Shown here one piece after another: positions 1 through 7,281 of a DNA stretch of 43,799 nucleotides. Location of the stretch: assembly GCA_027449865.1 (NCBI GenBank), contig DAIDKV010000181.1, positions 1 to 43,799 of the forward strand, in the 5' to 3' direction. Under the pieces are notes generated by a model that did not search any database, was not told where the DNA came from, and was given only the letters and a program-made list of their open reading frames with translations. The stretch is from Planctomycetales bacterium. Its GTDB lineage: Bacteria; Planctomycetota; Planctomycetia; Isosphaerales; Isosphaeraceae. The translations under genes were made by a program, and so were the position numbers. The first letter of the stretch is position 1. Each line of letters begins with the position of its first letter.

Positions 1-130
1 CAGGGGGGGCTTCGAGCCAGGAATCTGCGAGTCCGCGTGAAACTCTTCCTCCCCACCAGGGGGGGCTTCGAGCCAGGAATCTGCGAGTCCGCGTGAAACT
101 CTTCCTCCCCACCAGGGGGCGCTTCGAGGC
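1..130. repeat. 56-bp direct tandem repeat
   Basis: Two identical 56-bp units lie at 1-56 and 57-112, each beginning CAGGGGGGGCTTCGAGCC. A third, decayed partial copy starts at 113 and fades by about 130. The array stops 15 bp before the zinc-ribbon gene and runs off the left edge, so the copy number is unknown. Confidence 0.9.
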
Positions 131-145
131 AGAAACTGAAACCCA

Positions 146-715
146 ATGTCCCAGGTCACCTGCCGCTGCGGCGAGACGATCGTTGTGGATTCGAGTGAGG
201 GGCCCGATCGGGTGGATTGCCCGAAGTGTGGGGCACGGATCCGGCTGCGCCGGAAGGTGGATGCCGGAGCGGTGGAAAGCACGGGGGATGGCTACGTCCG
301 GTTTCCCTGTCCATGCGGGCGTCGGTTGAAGGTGCGGGCATCGGGCGGTCAGAAGGCGGGGAAGTGTCCGGATTGCGGACGGCTGGTGCCGGTCCCCGGG
401 ATTTCGGCGGGCGGGGGTGGTCGGATGGATCCGGACGCGAGGACCGCCGAGCTGGATCCGTCGGAGATCGAGGCGCTCCGGGAGTGGACCGAGCGGCACA
501 CCGGTCGGTCGCCCCAGGCCGCGGACGGGCCGGACGCGACACCAACAGGCGTCCCCCATATCCGGGTGGGTCCGACGGGCCTGGGCGAGAGCGCGGCCAG
601 GCCGTCGATGGTCTCGTTCGAGACGGGGCTACGCGTTTGCCCCCGATGCGGCAAGCCGGTCCACATCAACGCGACCGCCTGCCGCGAGTGCGGAACCGCC
701 GTCCCGCGGCGATGA
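146..715 (+). CDS. Multi-zinc-ribbon protein, function unknown
   Basis: This 189-residue protein is built from paired zinc knuckles. CRCG (Cys6/Cys8) with CPKCG (Cys25/Cys28) and CPCG (Cys55/Cys57) with CPDCG (Cys74/Cys77) form two N-terminal ribbons. A final pair, CPRCG and CRECG, lies in the last 30 residues. A linker rich in Gly, Asp and Pro separates the halves. Such proteins are common in planctomycetes, often as cytoplasmic zinc-binding adaptors or as the N-termini of larger proteins; no catalytic domain is visible. The start at 146 is chosen because the first ribbon begins at once, but no good ribosome binding site precedes it. It converges on the TetR gene. The role cannot be inferred. 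Confidence 0.82.
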   Translation: MSQVTCRCGETIVVDSSEGPDRVDCPKCGARIRLRRKVDAGAVESTGDGYVRFPCPCGRRLKVRASGGQKAGKCPDCGRLVPVPGISAGGGGRMDPDARTAELDPSEIEALREWTERHTGRSPQAADGPDATPTGVPHIRVGPTGLGESAARPSMVSFETGLRVCPRCGKPVHINATACRECGTAVPRR

Positions 716-751
716 ATCCCGGCCGCGCGCCCGGCGAGGGCCCGGCCGGAT
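716..751. terminator. Possible bidirectional terminator
   Basis: ATCCCGGCCG (716-725) pairs with CGGCCGGAT (743-751), giving a 9-bp GC-rich stem with one bulged C. It lies between two convergent genes. There is no T-run, so the call rests on position and pairing only. Confidence 0.35.
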
Positions 752-787
752 CGGCATCGGCCCAGCCCGCTGGCCTCGTCCCTCTCC

Positions 788-1420
788 TCAGCCCGTGCCC
801 CGGAGCCGGCTCGCCAGGTAGACGCGCGTCATCTCCCTAAGCTCCGCCACGGCGCCTCCGGCCTCGCCGTACTCGGCCACCATCGCCTTCATGGCCTTCA
901 TGTTGTGCAGCAGGACGACCGCCATGTGCCGGGCCGTCTCGGCCCCCAGGGCCGGCGAATTCAGCGAGAGCGTCCTCGCGATATGCTGCAGGGCCGCGTC
1001 CCGGAATTCCATCCGCCTCGCCGACCATTCCGCCCGCGACTCCAGCAGCGCGACCATCGCCCGCGACTCGGGCTGGATCCCGGCCAACAGGTCAATCAGC
1101 GCATCGGTCAGCTCGCCGACCGAGAGCGTCGGCGCCCGCTCGTCGACCCGCGCGAACGCCTCGTCGACGATCCCCTCATAGCGGCGGATCAGCGCCTCGG
1201 CCAGCGCCTCCTTGCTCGGGAAGAAGTGGTAGAGCGACCCGACCAGCGCCCCCGCCCTCGCGGCGATCTCCGCCATCGTCGCCGCCTCGAACCCCCTCTC
1301 CGCGATCACGGCCGACGCCGCCTCCATCAGCGCCGCGACACGTTCCTTCCCCGGCCGTCGCCGCGGCTCCACAGCACCACGCCGAGGCCCACCCCTTGAC
1401 TTATTTGAGGCCATCGTCAA
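788..1420 (-). CDS. TetR/AcrR-family transcriptional regulator
   Basis: A 210-residue one-component regulator. Residues about 25-72 form the TetR DNA-binding domain: a first helix containing AASAVIAERGFEAATM, the helix-turn-helix around EIAARAGALVGSLYHFF, and the PSKEALAEAL helix. The remainder is the helical ligand-binding and dimer domain, whose ligand cannot be predicted. The N-terminal 24 residues are Arg/Lys-rich. A second Met at residue 3 is an equally possible start. The gene diverges from a small membrane protein gene at 1540, and a dyad in the gap suits an autoregulatory operator. Repression of the membrane gene is inferred from this arrangement. Confidence 0.93.
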   Translation of the reverse strand: MTMASNKSRGGPRRGAVEPRRRPGKERVAALMEAASAVIAERGFEAATMAEIAARAGALVGSLYHFFPSKEALAEALIRRYEGIVDEAFARVDERAPTLSVGELTDALIDLLAGIQPESRAMVALLESRAEWSARRMEFRDAALQHIARTLSLNSPALGAETARHMAVVLLHNMKAMKAMVAEYGEAGGAVAELREMTRVYLASRLRGTG

Positions 1421-1432
1421 TTATCCCGTTAC

Positions 1433-1448
1433 TTGAGTCGCCACTCAA
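1433..1448. promoter_or_regulatory. Candidate TetR operator dyad
   Basis: TTGAGT-CGCC-ACTCAA is a perfect 6-bp inverted repeat with a 4-bp spacer, 12 bp upstream of the TetR start and 91 bp upstream of the divergent gene. Its size and place are typical of TetR-family operators. Binding is inferred. Confidence 0.6.
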
Positions 1449-1539
1449 TGATCGTAACGCGCGGGATCTCCGCCGTCATCCCGTCGGTTGATGGCGTGGT
1501 CCCGGGCCGGCCGAAAGCCCCGGAGGGATCGGAGGTAGC

Positions 1540-1869
1540 ATGCAAGAGAAGACGCGTTGGTTCCACGATGTCGCCTATTTTTTTGGCGGGCTATTCCTGA
1601 TCAATGCGGTCCCGCATCTGGTCAGCGGGGTGATGGGGAGTCCGTTCCAGTCGCCGTTCGCGACGCCCCCGGGCGAGGGGCTTTCGTCGTCGACGGTGAA
1701 TGTGCTGTGGGGGATGCTGAACCTGGCGGTGGGGTACCTGCTGGTCGTCCGGGTCGGCCGCTTCGACCTGCGCCGGACGAGGCATGTGGCGGTCCTGGGC
1801 ATCGGGACGCTCCTCATCGCGCTGATGCACGCCCGGCACTTCGGGCAATTCCACGGCGGCAACCTCTAG
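1540..1869 (+). CDS. Small integral membrane protein, function unknown
   Basis: A 109-residue protein with three probable membrane spans: around residues 10-30 (YFFGGLFLINAVPHLVSGVM), 52-70 (VNVLWGMLNLAVGYLLVV) and 81-98 (HVAVLGIGTLLIALMHAR). A GGAGG lies 6-7 bp before the ATG, supporting this start. The His residues in 'VPHLVSG' and 'MHARHFG' could be functional, but I do not recognise a catalytic family with confidence. It is transcribed divergently from the TetR regulator across a dyad operator, the usual arrangement for a regulator and its target. It could therefore answer a small hydrophobic or toxic compound, which is inference from context only. Confidence 0.8.
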   Translation: MQEKTRWFHDVAYFFGGLFLINAVPHLVSGVMGSPFQSPFATPPGEGLSSSTVNVLWGMLNLAVGYLLVVRVGRFDLRRTRHVAVLGIGTLLIALMHARHFGQFHGGNL

Positions 1870-2045
1870 GGGCGAGGCCGGGGGTTCGGACGGAGCCTGG
1901 CCCTCTCGGATCGGGCCTCTGGATTGGGCCCGGATATTGTAAGCTCGGATCGAAGGAGCGGGGCTGGCGCCGAGCGTTCGAGGTGCCCGTCCCCGTCTCT
2001 CCAGTCCAGGACCGATCGTCCTCCGGCCGAGGGGAGGTCCCGCCG

Positions 2046-2414
2046 ATGACCCCGATCGAGAAGGTGGGCCTGGCCGAGAAACCTGGGCAGTTCGCTGAAT
2101 GCTGGAGCCCCCGGATCGTCGGCGAGCGGAACGGCCAGCACGTCAAGCTGGTGAAGCTGCTGGGGGCGTTCGTCTGGCACCATCACGACGACGAGGATGA
2201 ACTGTTCCTCGTGGTGAAGGGACGATTCCGGATGGAGTTCCGCGACCGCTCCATCTGGCTCGAAGAGGGCGAATTCCTGATCGTCCCCCGGGGCGTCGAG
2301 CACCGTCCGGTCGCCGATGAGGAGGCGCACGTCCTGCTCTTCGAGCCGGCCTCCACCCCCAACACCGGGAACGTCCGCGACGATCGGACCGTCGACACAC
2401 CCGCGCGGATCTGA
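2046..2414 (+). CDS. Cupin-domain protein
   Basis: A 122-residue single-domain cupin. The first cupin motif is visible as WHHHDDEDELFLVVKGRF, containing the His-His and Glu metal ligands. The second is the IVPRGVEHRPVADEEAHVLL segment with the later His. Cupins of this size are metal-binding beta-barrels acting as small isomerases, dioxygenases or ligand sensors, and the sequence does not say which. The ATG at 2046 follows GGGGAGG with an 8-bp gap. The reading frame stays open far upstream, but that part has no matching features and starts inside the previous gene. There is a 176-bp gap from the preceding gene, so it is probably a separate unit. Confidence 0.9.
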   Translation: MTPIEKVGLAEKPGQFAECWSPRIVGERNGQHVKLVKLLGAFVWHHHDDEDELFLVVKGRFRMEFRDRSIWLEEGEFLIVPRGVEHRPVADEEAHVLLFEPASTPNTGNVRDDRTVDTPARI

Positions 2415-2591
2415 CCGGGCCCAGTCTTCGGTCCGAGGCTCCCTGTTCAGAGGGAATCGAGAACGGAGCCTTCGACACCGGCCGATAATCGACGGCGTGC
2501 CCCTGGCGTCGTCTGATCCGATCGCGATAATGGAGGTCATCCGGCCGACGGCCGGGGCACGGTGAGTGGCAGGATCGAGCGAGGCGGCACG

Positions 2592-3254
2592 ATGGACATC
2601 CTTGGGCACGGGGTCTACACGCTCCCGGAAGCGGCCAGGCTGACCCGCCTGCGCCCCAGTCGAGTGCGCGAGTGGTTTGCCGGCTCGGCGAAAGCGCGAG
2701 GCGTCGCGCCGGTCTTTCGCGGAGACTATCCGGTCGTCGACGGCGACCAGGCCATCAGCTTCCACGACCTGATCGAGTTGTTCGTTGCCGGTCAGCTCCG
2801 CGATCGGGGCGTCTCGCTTCGGAACCTGCGGAAAGTTCACGAAAATCTGCGCAACGATCTCGGAACGGCCCACCCCTTCTGCCGCCGCGAGATCCTGACC
2901 CGCGATGGACAGGTCTTCACACTCGGACTCGACGAACCCGGGCGAGGGGAGATGATCGACGTCCTCCGCCGACAGCGCGTCTTCCCCGATATCCTGCTTC
3001 CCTTCCTCCATCGGATCGACTACGACCGCGCCACCGAGATGGCCAGGCGCTGGTGCATCGCCGATCGCGTTGTCATCGACCCCGGGATTTGCCTGGGCAA
3101 GCCCATCATCGAAGGGATCGGGATCGCCACGGCCGTCCTCGCGGCCTCGTATGAGGCCAACGGTCGCGACGCGGAACTCGTCGCCGACTGGTTCCGCGTT
3201 CACCCCACCCACGTGCTCGCGGCCGTCGACTTCGAGAGAACTCTCGCCGCATGA
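2592..3254 (+). CDS. DUF433/HTH-type antitoxin
   Basis: About 220 residues. The N-terminal part carries a MerR-like helix-turn-helix (YTLPEAARLTRLRPSRVREW), a plausible operator-binding segment. The C-terminus is a DUF433 domain, recognised by DPGICLGKPIIEGIGIATAV and the WFRVHPTHVLAAVDFE end. DUF433 proteins are typical antitoxins for PIN-like toxins. The stop overlaps the start of the next gene by 4 bp (ATGA), implying translational coupling. The start is set at the ATG at 2592, after a GAGGCGG-like site; a GTG at 2562 would add ten residues. Like most such antitoxins it probably represses its own operon (inferred). Confidence 0.85.
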   Translation: MDILGHGVYTLPEAARLTRLRPSRVREWFAGSAKARGVAPVFRGDYPVVDGDQAISFHDLIELFVAGQLRDRGVSLRNLRKVHENLRNDLGTAHPFCRREILTRDGQVFTLGLDEPGRGEMIDVLRRQRVFPDILLPFLHRIDYDRATEMARRWCIADRVVIDPGICLGKPIIEGIGIATAVLAASYEANGRDAELVADWFRVHPTHVLAAVDFERTLAA

Positions 3255-3655
3255 GATTCTTCTTCGACCGCAACATGTCCCCCCACCTCGCTCGGATGGT
3301 CGACGCCCTGGAGAGGGAGCATTCCGCGCGCTCCTATTACGACGACGATCGATTCACCGACACCACGCCGGACGTGGAATGGATTCGGGTTCTCGCCGCC
3401 GACGATCCACCCTGGATCATCATTAGTGGCGATGGAAGGATTTTGAAGAACAGGGCGGAACTTGCTGCCCTCAAGGAAGCCGGGCTAACCTTCTTTTGCC
3501 TGTCGAGGACCTGGCTGCATATGAGCCTCCACGAACAGGCCTGGAAGTTCATCAAGGCATGGCCGGAGGTCGTCGAAAACGCCCAGGGAACCTCCCCGAG
3601 AATCTTCGAAATCTCGGGCGGCGCGGGTCTGAAGGTGGAGCGAGTACCGCTCTGA
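3251..3655 (+). CDS. PIN-like toxin (VapC45-type)
   Basis: A 134-residue protein. Its N-terminal MRFFFDRNMSPHLARMV resembles the first strand and helix of the PIN-like domain seen in VapC45-type toxins, with the acidic residue Asp6 in the expected metal-binding place. A second acidic cluster lies at TTPDVEWIR. The segment WIIISGDGRILKNRAEL contains the central Asp used by PIN nucleases. The protein would act as an RNase in the cytoplasm unless bound by the DUF433 partner encoded directly upstream. The 4-bp overlap supports one bicistronic toxin-antitoxin unit. RNase activity is inferred from family and context. Confidence 0.8.
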   Translation: MRFFFDRNMSPHLARMVDALEREHSARSYYDDDRFTDTTPDVEWIRVLAADDPPWIIISGDGRILKNRAELAALKEAGLTFFCLSRTWLHMSLHEQAWKFIKAWPEVVENAQGTSPRIFEISGGAGLKVERVPL

Positions 3656-3672
3656 TCCCGCTGAACCTGGCT

Positions 3673-3698
3673 CCGGCAACGTTCGCCGGTTTAAAAAA
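3673..3698 (+). terminator. Weak terminator-like hairpin after toxin gene
   Basis: CCGGC (3673-3677) pairs with GCCGG (3685-3689), followed by TTTAAAAAAAA. It lies 18 bp after the toxin stop. The stem is short and the following tract turns from T to A, so it may instead be part of an AT-rich promoter for the next gene. Confidence 0.35.
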
Positions 3699-3796
3699 AA
3701 TTTTGGCCGACCTGTCCCATTCGGCCCGCTCACGGCAATCTTCCCTGCGAGGCGAGATGACTCCTCCATTCGCGGTGTTACCCCGGAGCCCCTTCG

Positions 3797-4846
3797 ATGT
3801 CCCGCACCCGATCGTCGCGACGACGCTGCCAGCCGACTCTGGATGCCATGGAATCCCGCGCCCTGCTCTCGACGCTGGCCGTCCACGCGCAGCCTGACCA
3901 TCGACATCCCTCAGAGAACGGTCCAAGCGCCACGATCGTCGGTACCGCCACCGCGAGCGGCGCTCAGTTCACCAACTTCGACACCCCAGGCGCCGGCACC
4001 AATGCCAACGCCGGGACCAACGCCAATGGGATCTCCAACTCCGGCTTCACCACCGGCTTCGCCATCGACAACACCGGCGCCTTCCACAACTTCCTGGTCA
4101 ACCCGCTGAAGCCGCACTCGCTCGAATCGCTCAACATCGGCGGCTCCACAACCGCGAACGCCTTCGGTATCAATCGGTCGGGTCTCGTGGTCGGCTCCGA
4201 TGGCAACGGCCACGCCTTCGAACTCGCCCGCAAGCGATTGATGACCTTCGTTCCGACAGGCGCCTCGGCGGCGACTGCCTTCGGCATCAACGACCGAGGG
4301 ATGATCGTCGGTCAGGAGACTGTCGGCAACACCATGCCAGGATTCGTCCAGGTTCGCAGGAAAACGTATGTGACCATCAACGCCCCCTCGGGTCCGAACA
4401 CGGTCAACGCGCAGGGGCTCAGCAACAACGGCCAGGTCGTCGGGTTCTACGTCGGGACCGACGGCCAGGACCACGGGTTCATGGCGAACCTCGGCAAGGT
4501 CGGCCGCAAGGGCGCGACGATCACCGGAACGCCCGTCGCCGACCCGAAGATCCCGAACGTCCCCGGCGAGCCGGGCGCCACCTTCGTCTTCTCGCAGATC
4601 CTGGGGATCAACGACAAGGGGATCGCCGTCGGCTACTACGGCGACTCGACCACCAGCCAGCACGGGTTCCTCTACAATACCCACACCGGCCAGTACACCT
4701 TCCTCGACGACCCGAGCGCCGCCTTCCACAACGGCGTCGAGGTCACGCAGATCACCGGGATCAATAACGCCGGCGAGATCACCGGGTTTTACTCCGACGC
4801 CCAGGGCGTCTTCCACGCCTTCGTTGCAACCACGACGATCGCCTGA
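3797..4846 (+). CDS. HAF-repeat surface protein with LEPR-XLL-like N-terminus
   Basis: A 349-residue protein with an Arg-rich N-terminus followed by LDAMESRALLS (residues 15-25), the planctomycete motif found near the start of large exported proteins. The rest is a series of HAF-family extracellular repeats, each with a GIN-x-x-G-x-x-x-G-x-x core: GINRSGLVVGSD, GINDRGMIVGQE, LSNNGQVVGFY, GINDKGIAVGYY and GINNAGEITGFY. The repeats should fold as beta-propeller-like blades. No classical signal peptide is evident, so export must depend on the basic N-terminal signal. Adhesion or carbohydrate binding at the surface is a guess. A strong terminator follows at 4884. Confidence 0.85.
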   Translation: MSRTRSSRRRCQPTLDAMESRALLSTLAVHAQPDHRHPSENGPSATIVGTATASGAQFTNFDTPGAGTNANAGTNANGISNSGFTTGFAIDNTGAFHNFLVNPLKPHSLESLNIGGSTTANAFGINRSGLVVGSDGNGHAFELARKRLMTFVPTGASAATAFGINDRGMIVGQETVGNTMPGFVQVRRKTYVTINAPSGPNTVNAQGLSNNGQVVGFYVGTDGQDHGFMANLGKVGRKGATITGTPVADPKIPNVPGEPGATFVFSQILGINDKGIAVGYYGDSTTSQHGFLYNTHTGQYTFLDDPSAAFHNGVEVTQITGINNAGEITGFYSDAQGVFHAFVATTTIA

Positions 4847-4883
4847 TCTCCTTCTTCCGAGATCCCGATCGTCGCCCGAACCG

Positions 4884-4946
4884 ACCGCGCCTCGGATCTC
4901 CTGGAGCGAGCCCCCCTCGCTCCGGAGCCGAGGCGCGGTTGCTTTT
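4884..4946 (+). terminator. Nested rho-independent terminator
   Basis: A 12-bp perfect outer stem pairs ACCGCGCCTCGG (4884-4895) with CCGAGGCGCGGT (4928-4939). Inside it is an 8-bp stem, GGAGCGAG (4903-4910) with CTCGCTCC (4916-4923), around a C5 loop. A T-rich stretch (TTGCTTTT) follows. It lies 38 bp after the HAF-repeat gene. Confidence 0.8.
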
Positions 4947-5028
4947 GAACCCGGCGCCGGAGTGACCTACGGTTACATTGCGCGGGATCGTCCGCGCCCG
5001 GAAACCGCTCTCTCGCGTCGAGGTCCCC

Positions 5029-6339
5029 ATGCCGGAACTGGCCCTCCCCGCTTCATCGACCGCCTCCGCGACGCCGACGCCCTTCTCGCGCCTCCTCCAC
5101 GCCGCCTGCCTGGCCCTCGGAGTCCTGGCCTGGTGCCGGCTCGCTCCCGCTTACGGGCAGGTCTTGAAACCCTCGCCCGAGGCCAGCCCCGACTTCTACC
5201 AGGACTGGGCCTCCGCCCGGAACTTCCGGATTGGGATGCCCGTCTACTCCCGGCACGATCTTACGATGCCGATCCACCTCGGCCGCGAACAGCAGGACTG
5301 GGAAAAGGATATCCAGTACAACGCCCATCCGCCGACCTCCGTTCTGCTCGCGATGCCCTTCTCGTACCTGAAGCTGCCCGAGGCCGTCCTTGCCTGGAAC
5401 CTCCTCACGATCGCCGCCCTGCTCGGCGCCCTCGGGATTGTCGCGGCAAATCTTCCCGAACTTCGAACCCTTTTCCTGCCCGTTGCCCTCTTTCTGCCGT
5501 TCTGTCTTCCCATTTACGGGAACTTTCAGCAGGGGCAGTGGACGCTGGTCCTGGTTCTGTTGACGACGGCCGCCTGGGCGCTGGAACGTTCGGATCGGCC
5601 CATCCTGGCGGGGGTTTTGATCGGCGCGGCGGCCTCGATGAAACTCTTCCCGGCGTATCTGCTCGTCTATCTGGCCGCGCGTCGACGATGGCGCGGCGTG
5701 CTCGCGGCGGGGCTCACGATGGCCCTGCTCGCGGCGGTCACGGTGGGCGTGCTGGGGATCTCGACCTATCGCGACTACTGGACGATCGTTTTGCCGAGCC
5801 TGGAACGGTTCCGAAGCTACGCGTTCAACCATTCCTTCGCCGGGTTCTGGCACAAGCTGTTCGATCCGTCGAGCGAGCGGGGTTGGGTCGCGGCGGTCTG
5901 GCCCTCGCCGGCGGTGGCGAGGTGGGGAACGATCGCCTCCGACGCGGTCCTCACGGCGGTCGTCGCGATGTTTGCCTTTCGGGCGCGAAGCCGGGACGAG
6001 ACCGACCTGGCCTTCGCGATCGCGGCCACGGCGATGCTTCTGGTCTCGCCGATCACCTGGGATTACTCGCTTCCGATGCTGATCGTACCGATCGCGGTCG
6101 CGGCCCGATCGGCGATGACCGCACCCTGGCTCGGGGCCGCGTTGCTCCCGATCCTGATCGTCTTCGGACTCCCGCAATCCACCCTTCTGGCCTGGGCCCT
6201 GGCGCATCGGACGCCCGGCCCGGCCACCCCCGGCTTCATCCTGGGCATGCCCTCGCTGGTCTTCTACGCGATGGCCGCCATGCTCGTCGCGCTCGTCGTC
6301 CGGGCCGCGGGCGTAGTCAAGCCGACGCCCTCCGCCTAG
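5029..6339 (+). CDS. GT87-like (DUF2029) membrane glycosyltransferase
   Basis: A 436-residue polytopic membrane protein with about ten hydrophobic segments. After the first span comes the acidic loop SPDFYQDWASARNF (Asp55, Asp59), followed by GMPVY and a large polar loop. This is the layout of DUF2029/GT87 polyprenyl-phosphate-dependent mannosyltransferases, where an early Asp is needed for catalysis. The MKLFPAYLLVYLAARRRWR segment in the middle is also characteristic. It would add a sugar from a lipid donor on the outer face of the membrane. The ATG at 5029 has GAGG six bases upstream; an in-frame upstream start at 4978 has no such site. Acceptor and sugar are unknown. Confidence 0.85.
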   Translation: MPELALPASSTASATPTPFSRLLHAACLALGVLAWCRLAPAYGQVLKPSPEASPDFYQDWASARNFRIGMPVYSRHDLTMPIHLGREQQDWEKDIQYNAHPPTSVLLAMPFSYLKLPEAVLAWNLLTIAALLGALGIVAANLPELRTLFLPVALFLPFCLPIYGNFQQGQWTLVLVLLTTAAWALERSDRPILAGVLIGAAASMKLFPAYLLVYLAARRRWRGVLAAGLTMALLAAVTVGVLGISTYRDYWTIVLPSLERFRSYAFNHSFAGFWHKLFDPSSERGWVAAVWPSPAVARWGTIASDAVLTAVVAMFAFRARSRDETDLAFAIAATAMLLVSPITWDYSLPMLIVPIAVAARSAMTAPWLGAALLPILIVFGLPQSTLLAWALAHRTPGPATPGFILGMPSLVFYAMAAMLVALVVRAAGVVKPTPSA

Positions 6340-6396
6340 AATGGTCCGATGATGCGCGGGCCCCGGGAATGGGGCCCGGCGGCCCGGGGCCTCAGG

Positions 6397-7281
6397 ATGG
6401 GTATCATCGACCGACTCTCGGTCATCTGCTTCGCGGGAACCTACGGCCTGGCCCTCGCGGCCGAACTCGCCCGGTTCGTCGTCCGCGCCCCCGCGCGCTG
6501 GTACGCCGCCACCGGCCTCACAGCCCTCGCCTGGCTTGTGCAGACAGCCTATCTTGCGAATCTTGCGTGGAAGTCGCCGATGGCGCCGGTGGCGAGCGAG
6601 TTTGGCTCGATGATGGTTTTGTCGTGGATGGTGGGGGTGGTGGGGCTGTACTGGATGCTTCGGTCGCCGCGTGGGGTTGCGGTGGGGATATTTGTGTTGC
6701 CGATCGTGCTGGTGCTGGTGATGGGTGCGGGGTGGATTTCGCCTCGGGGTTCTGGATGGATGGAGGCGGGCGGTCGGGTGGCGTTCTGGGGGGCGGTTCA
6801 CGGGATCTTTCTGCTGGGTGGGGCGGTGTTGACCTGCCTGGCGTTTTTCGCGGGGTTGATGTACCTGGCGCAGATGCGTCGGTTGAAGCTCAAGCGGGCC
6901 TCGCGAACGGGACTGGCGTTGCCGAGCCTGGAGCAGTCGGAGCGGATCAACCAGGCGGCGATCACGATGGCCTTTCCGCTGCTGACGTTCGGGCTGCTGA
7001 TTGGCGGGATTTTGAGTCTCTCGGGGGCTGGCGACGCGACGGCGCACGCGATCCGGTGGACCGATCCGAAGGTGATCAGTGCTCTGGGGATGTGGCTGGT
7101 CTTCGCCGGGGCGTTGCACGCGCGGTTTCGGCCCGACTGGAGGGGTCGCCGGATGATGATTCTGACGATCGTGGCCTTCGGTCTGCTGGTCTTCACCTGG
7201 GTTGGCGTGGTGGCGCTTCGGTTGCCGACGGCGCACGGCTCGATGACCTCGGCGGGCTCCGGGAGGGTGGCGACGCCGTGA
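6397..7281 (+). CDS. CcsA/HemX-like cytochrome c assembly protein
   Basis: About 294 residues with eight probable membrane spans, matching the CcsA/HemX size and shape. Conserved-type features include a long hydrophobic stretch with FGSMMVLSWMVGVVGLYW, the HGIFLLGGAVLTCLAFFAGLMYL spans, and the late segment ending WLVFAGALHARFRPDWRGR. CcsA proteins handle haem for cytochrome c maturation; HemX-type members, usually next to hemA, may influence glutamyl-tRNA reductase level. It overlaps hemA by 4 bp, which fits the HemX type. The start at 6397 follows GGGGCCTCAGG; an alternative ATG at 6349 would add 16 residues. The full tryptophan-rich WWD motif of CcsA is not obvious, favouring HemX. Confidence 0.82.
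   Translation: MGIIDRLSVICFAGTYGLALAAELARFVVRAPARWYAATGLTALAWLVQTAYLANLAWKSPMAPVASEFGSMMVLSWMVGVVGLYWMLRSPRGVAVGIFVLPIVLVLVMGAGWISPRGSGWMEAGGRVAFWGAVHGIFLLGGAVLTCLAFFAGLMYLAQMRRLKLKRASRTGLALPSLEQSERINQAAITMAFPLLTFGLLIGGILSLSGAGDATAHAIRWTDPKVISALGMWLVFAGALHARFRPDWRGRRMMILTIVAFGLLVFTWVGVVALRLPTAHGSMTSAGSGRVATP

Noticed and set aside
1-130. CRISPR array at the left edge
   Set aside because: The 56-bp units are contiguous with no spacers between them.
4824-7277. Long open frame running ahead of hemA in the same reading frame
   Set aside because: It is a shadow of the GT87-like and CcsA-like genes; hemA's own domain begins only at 7278.
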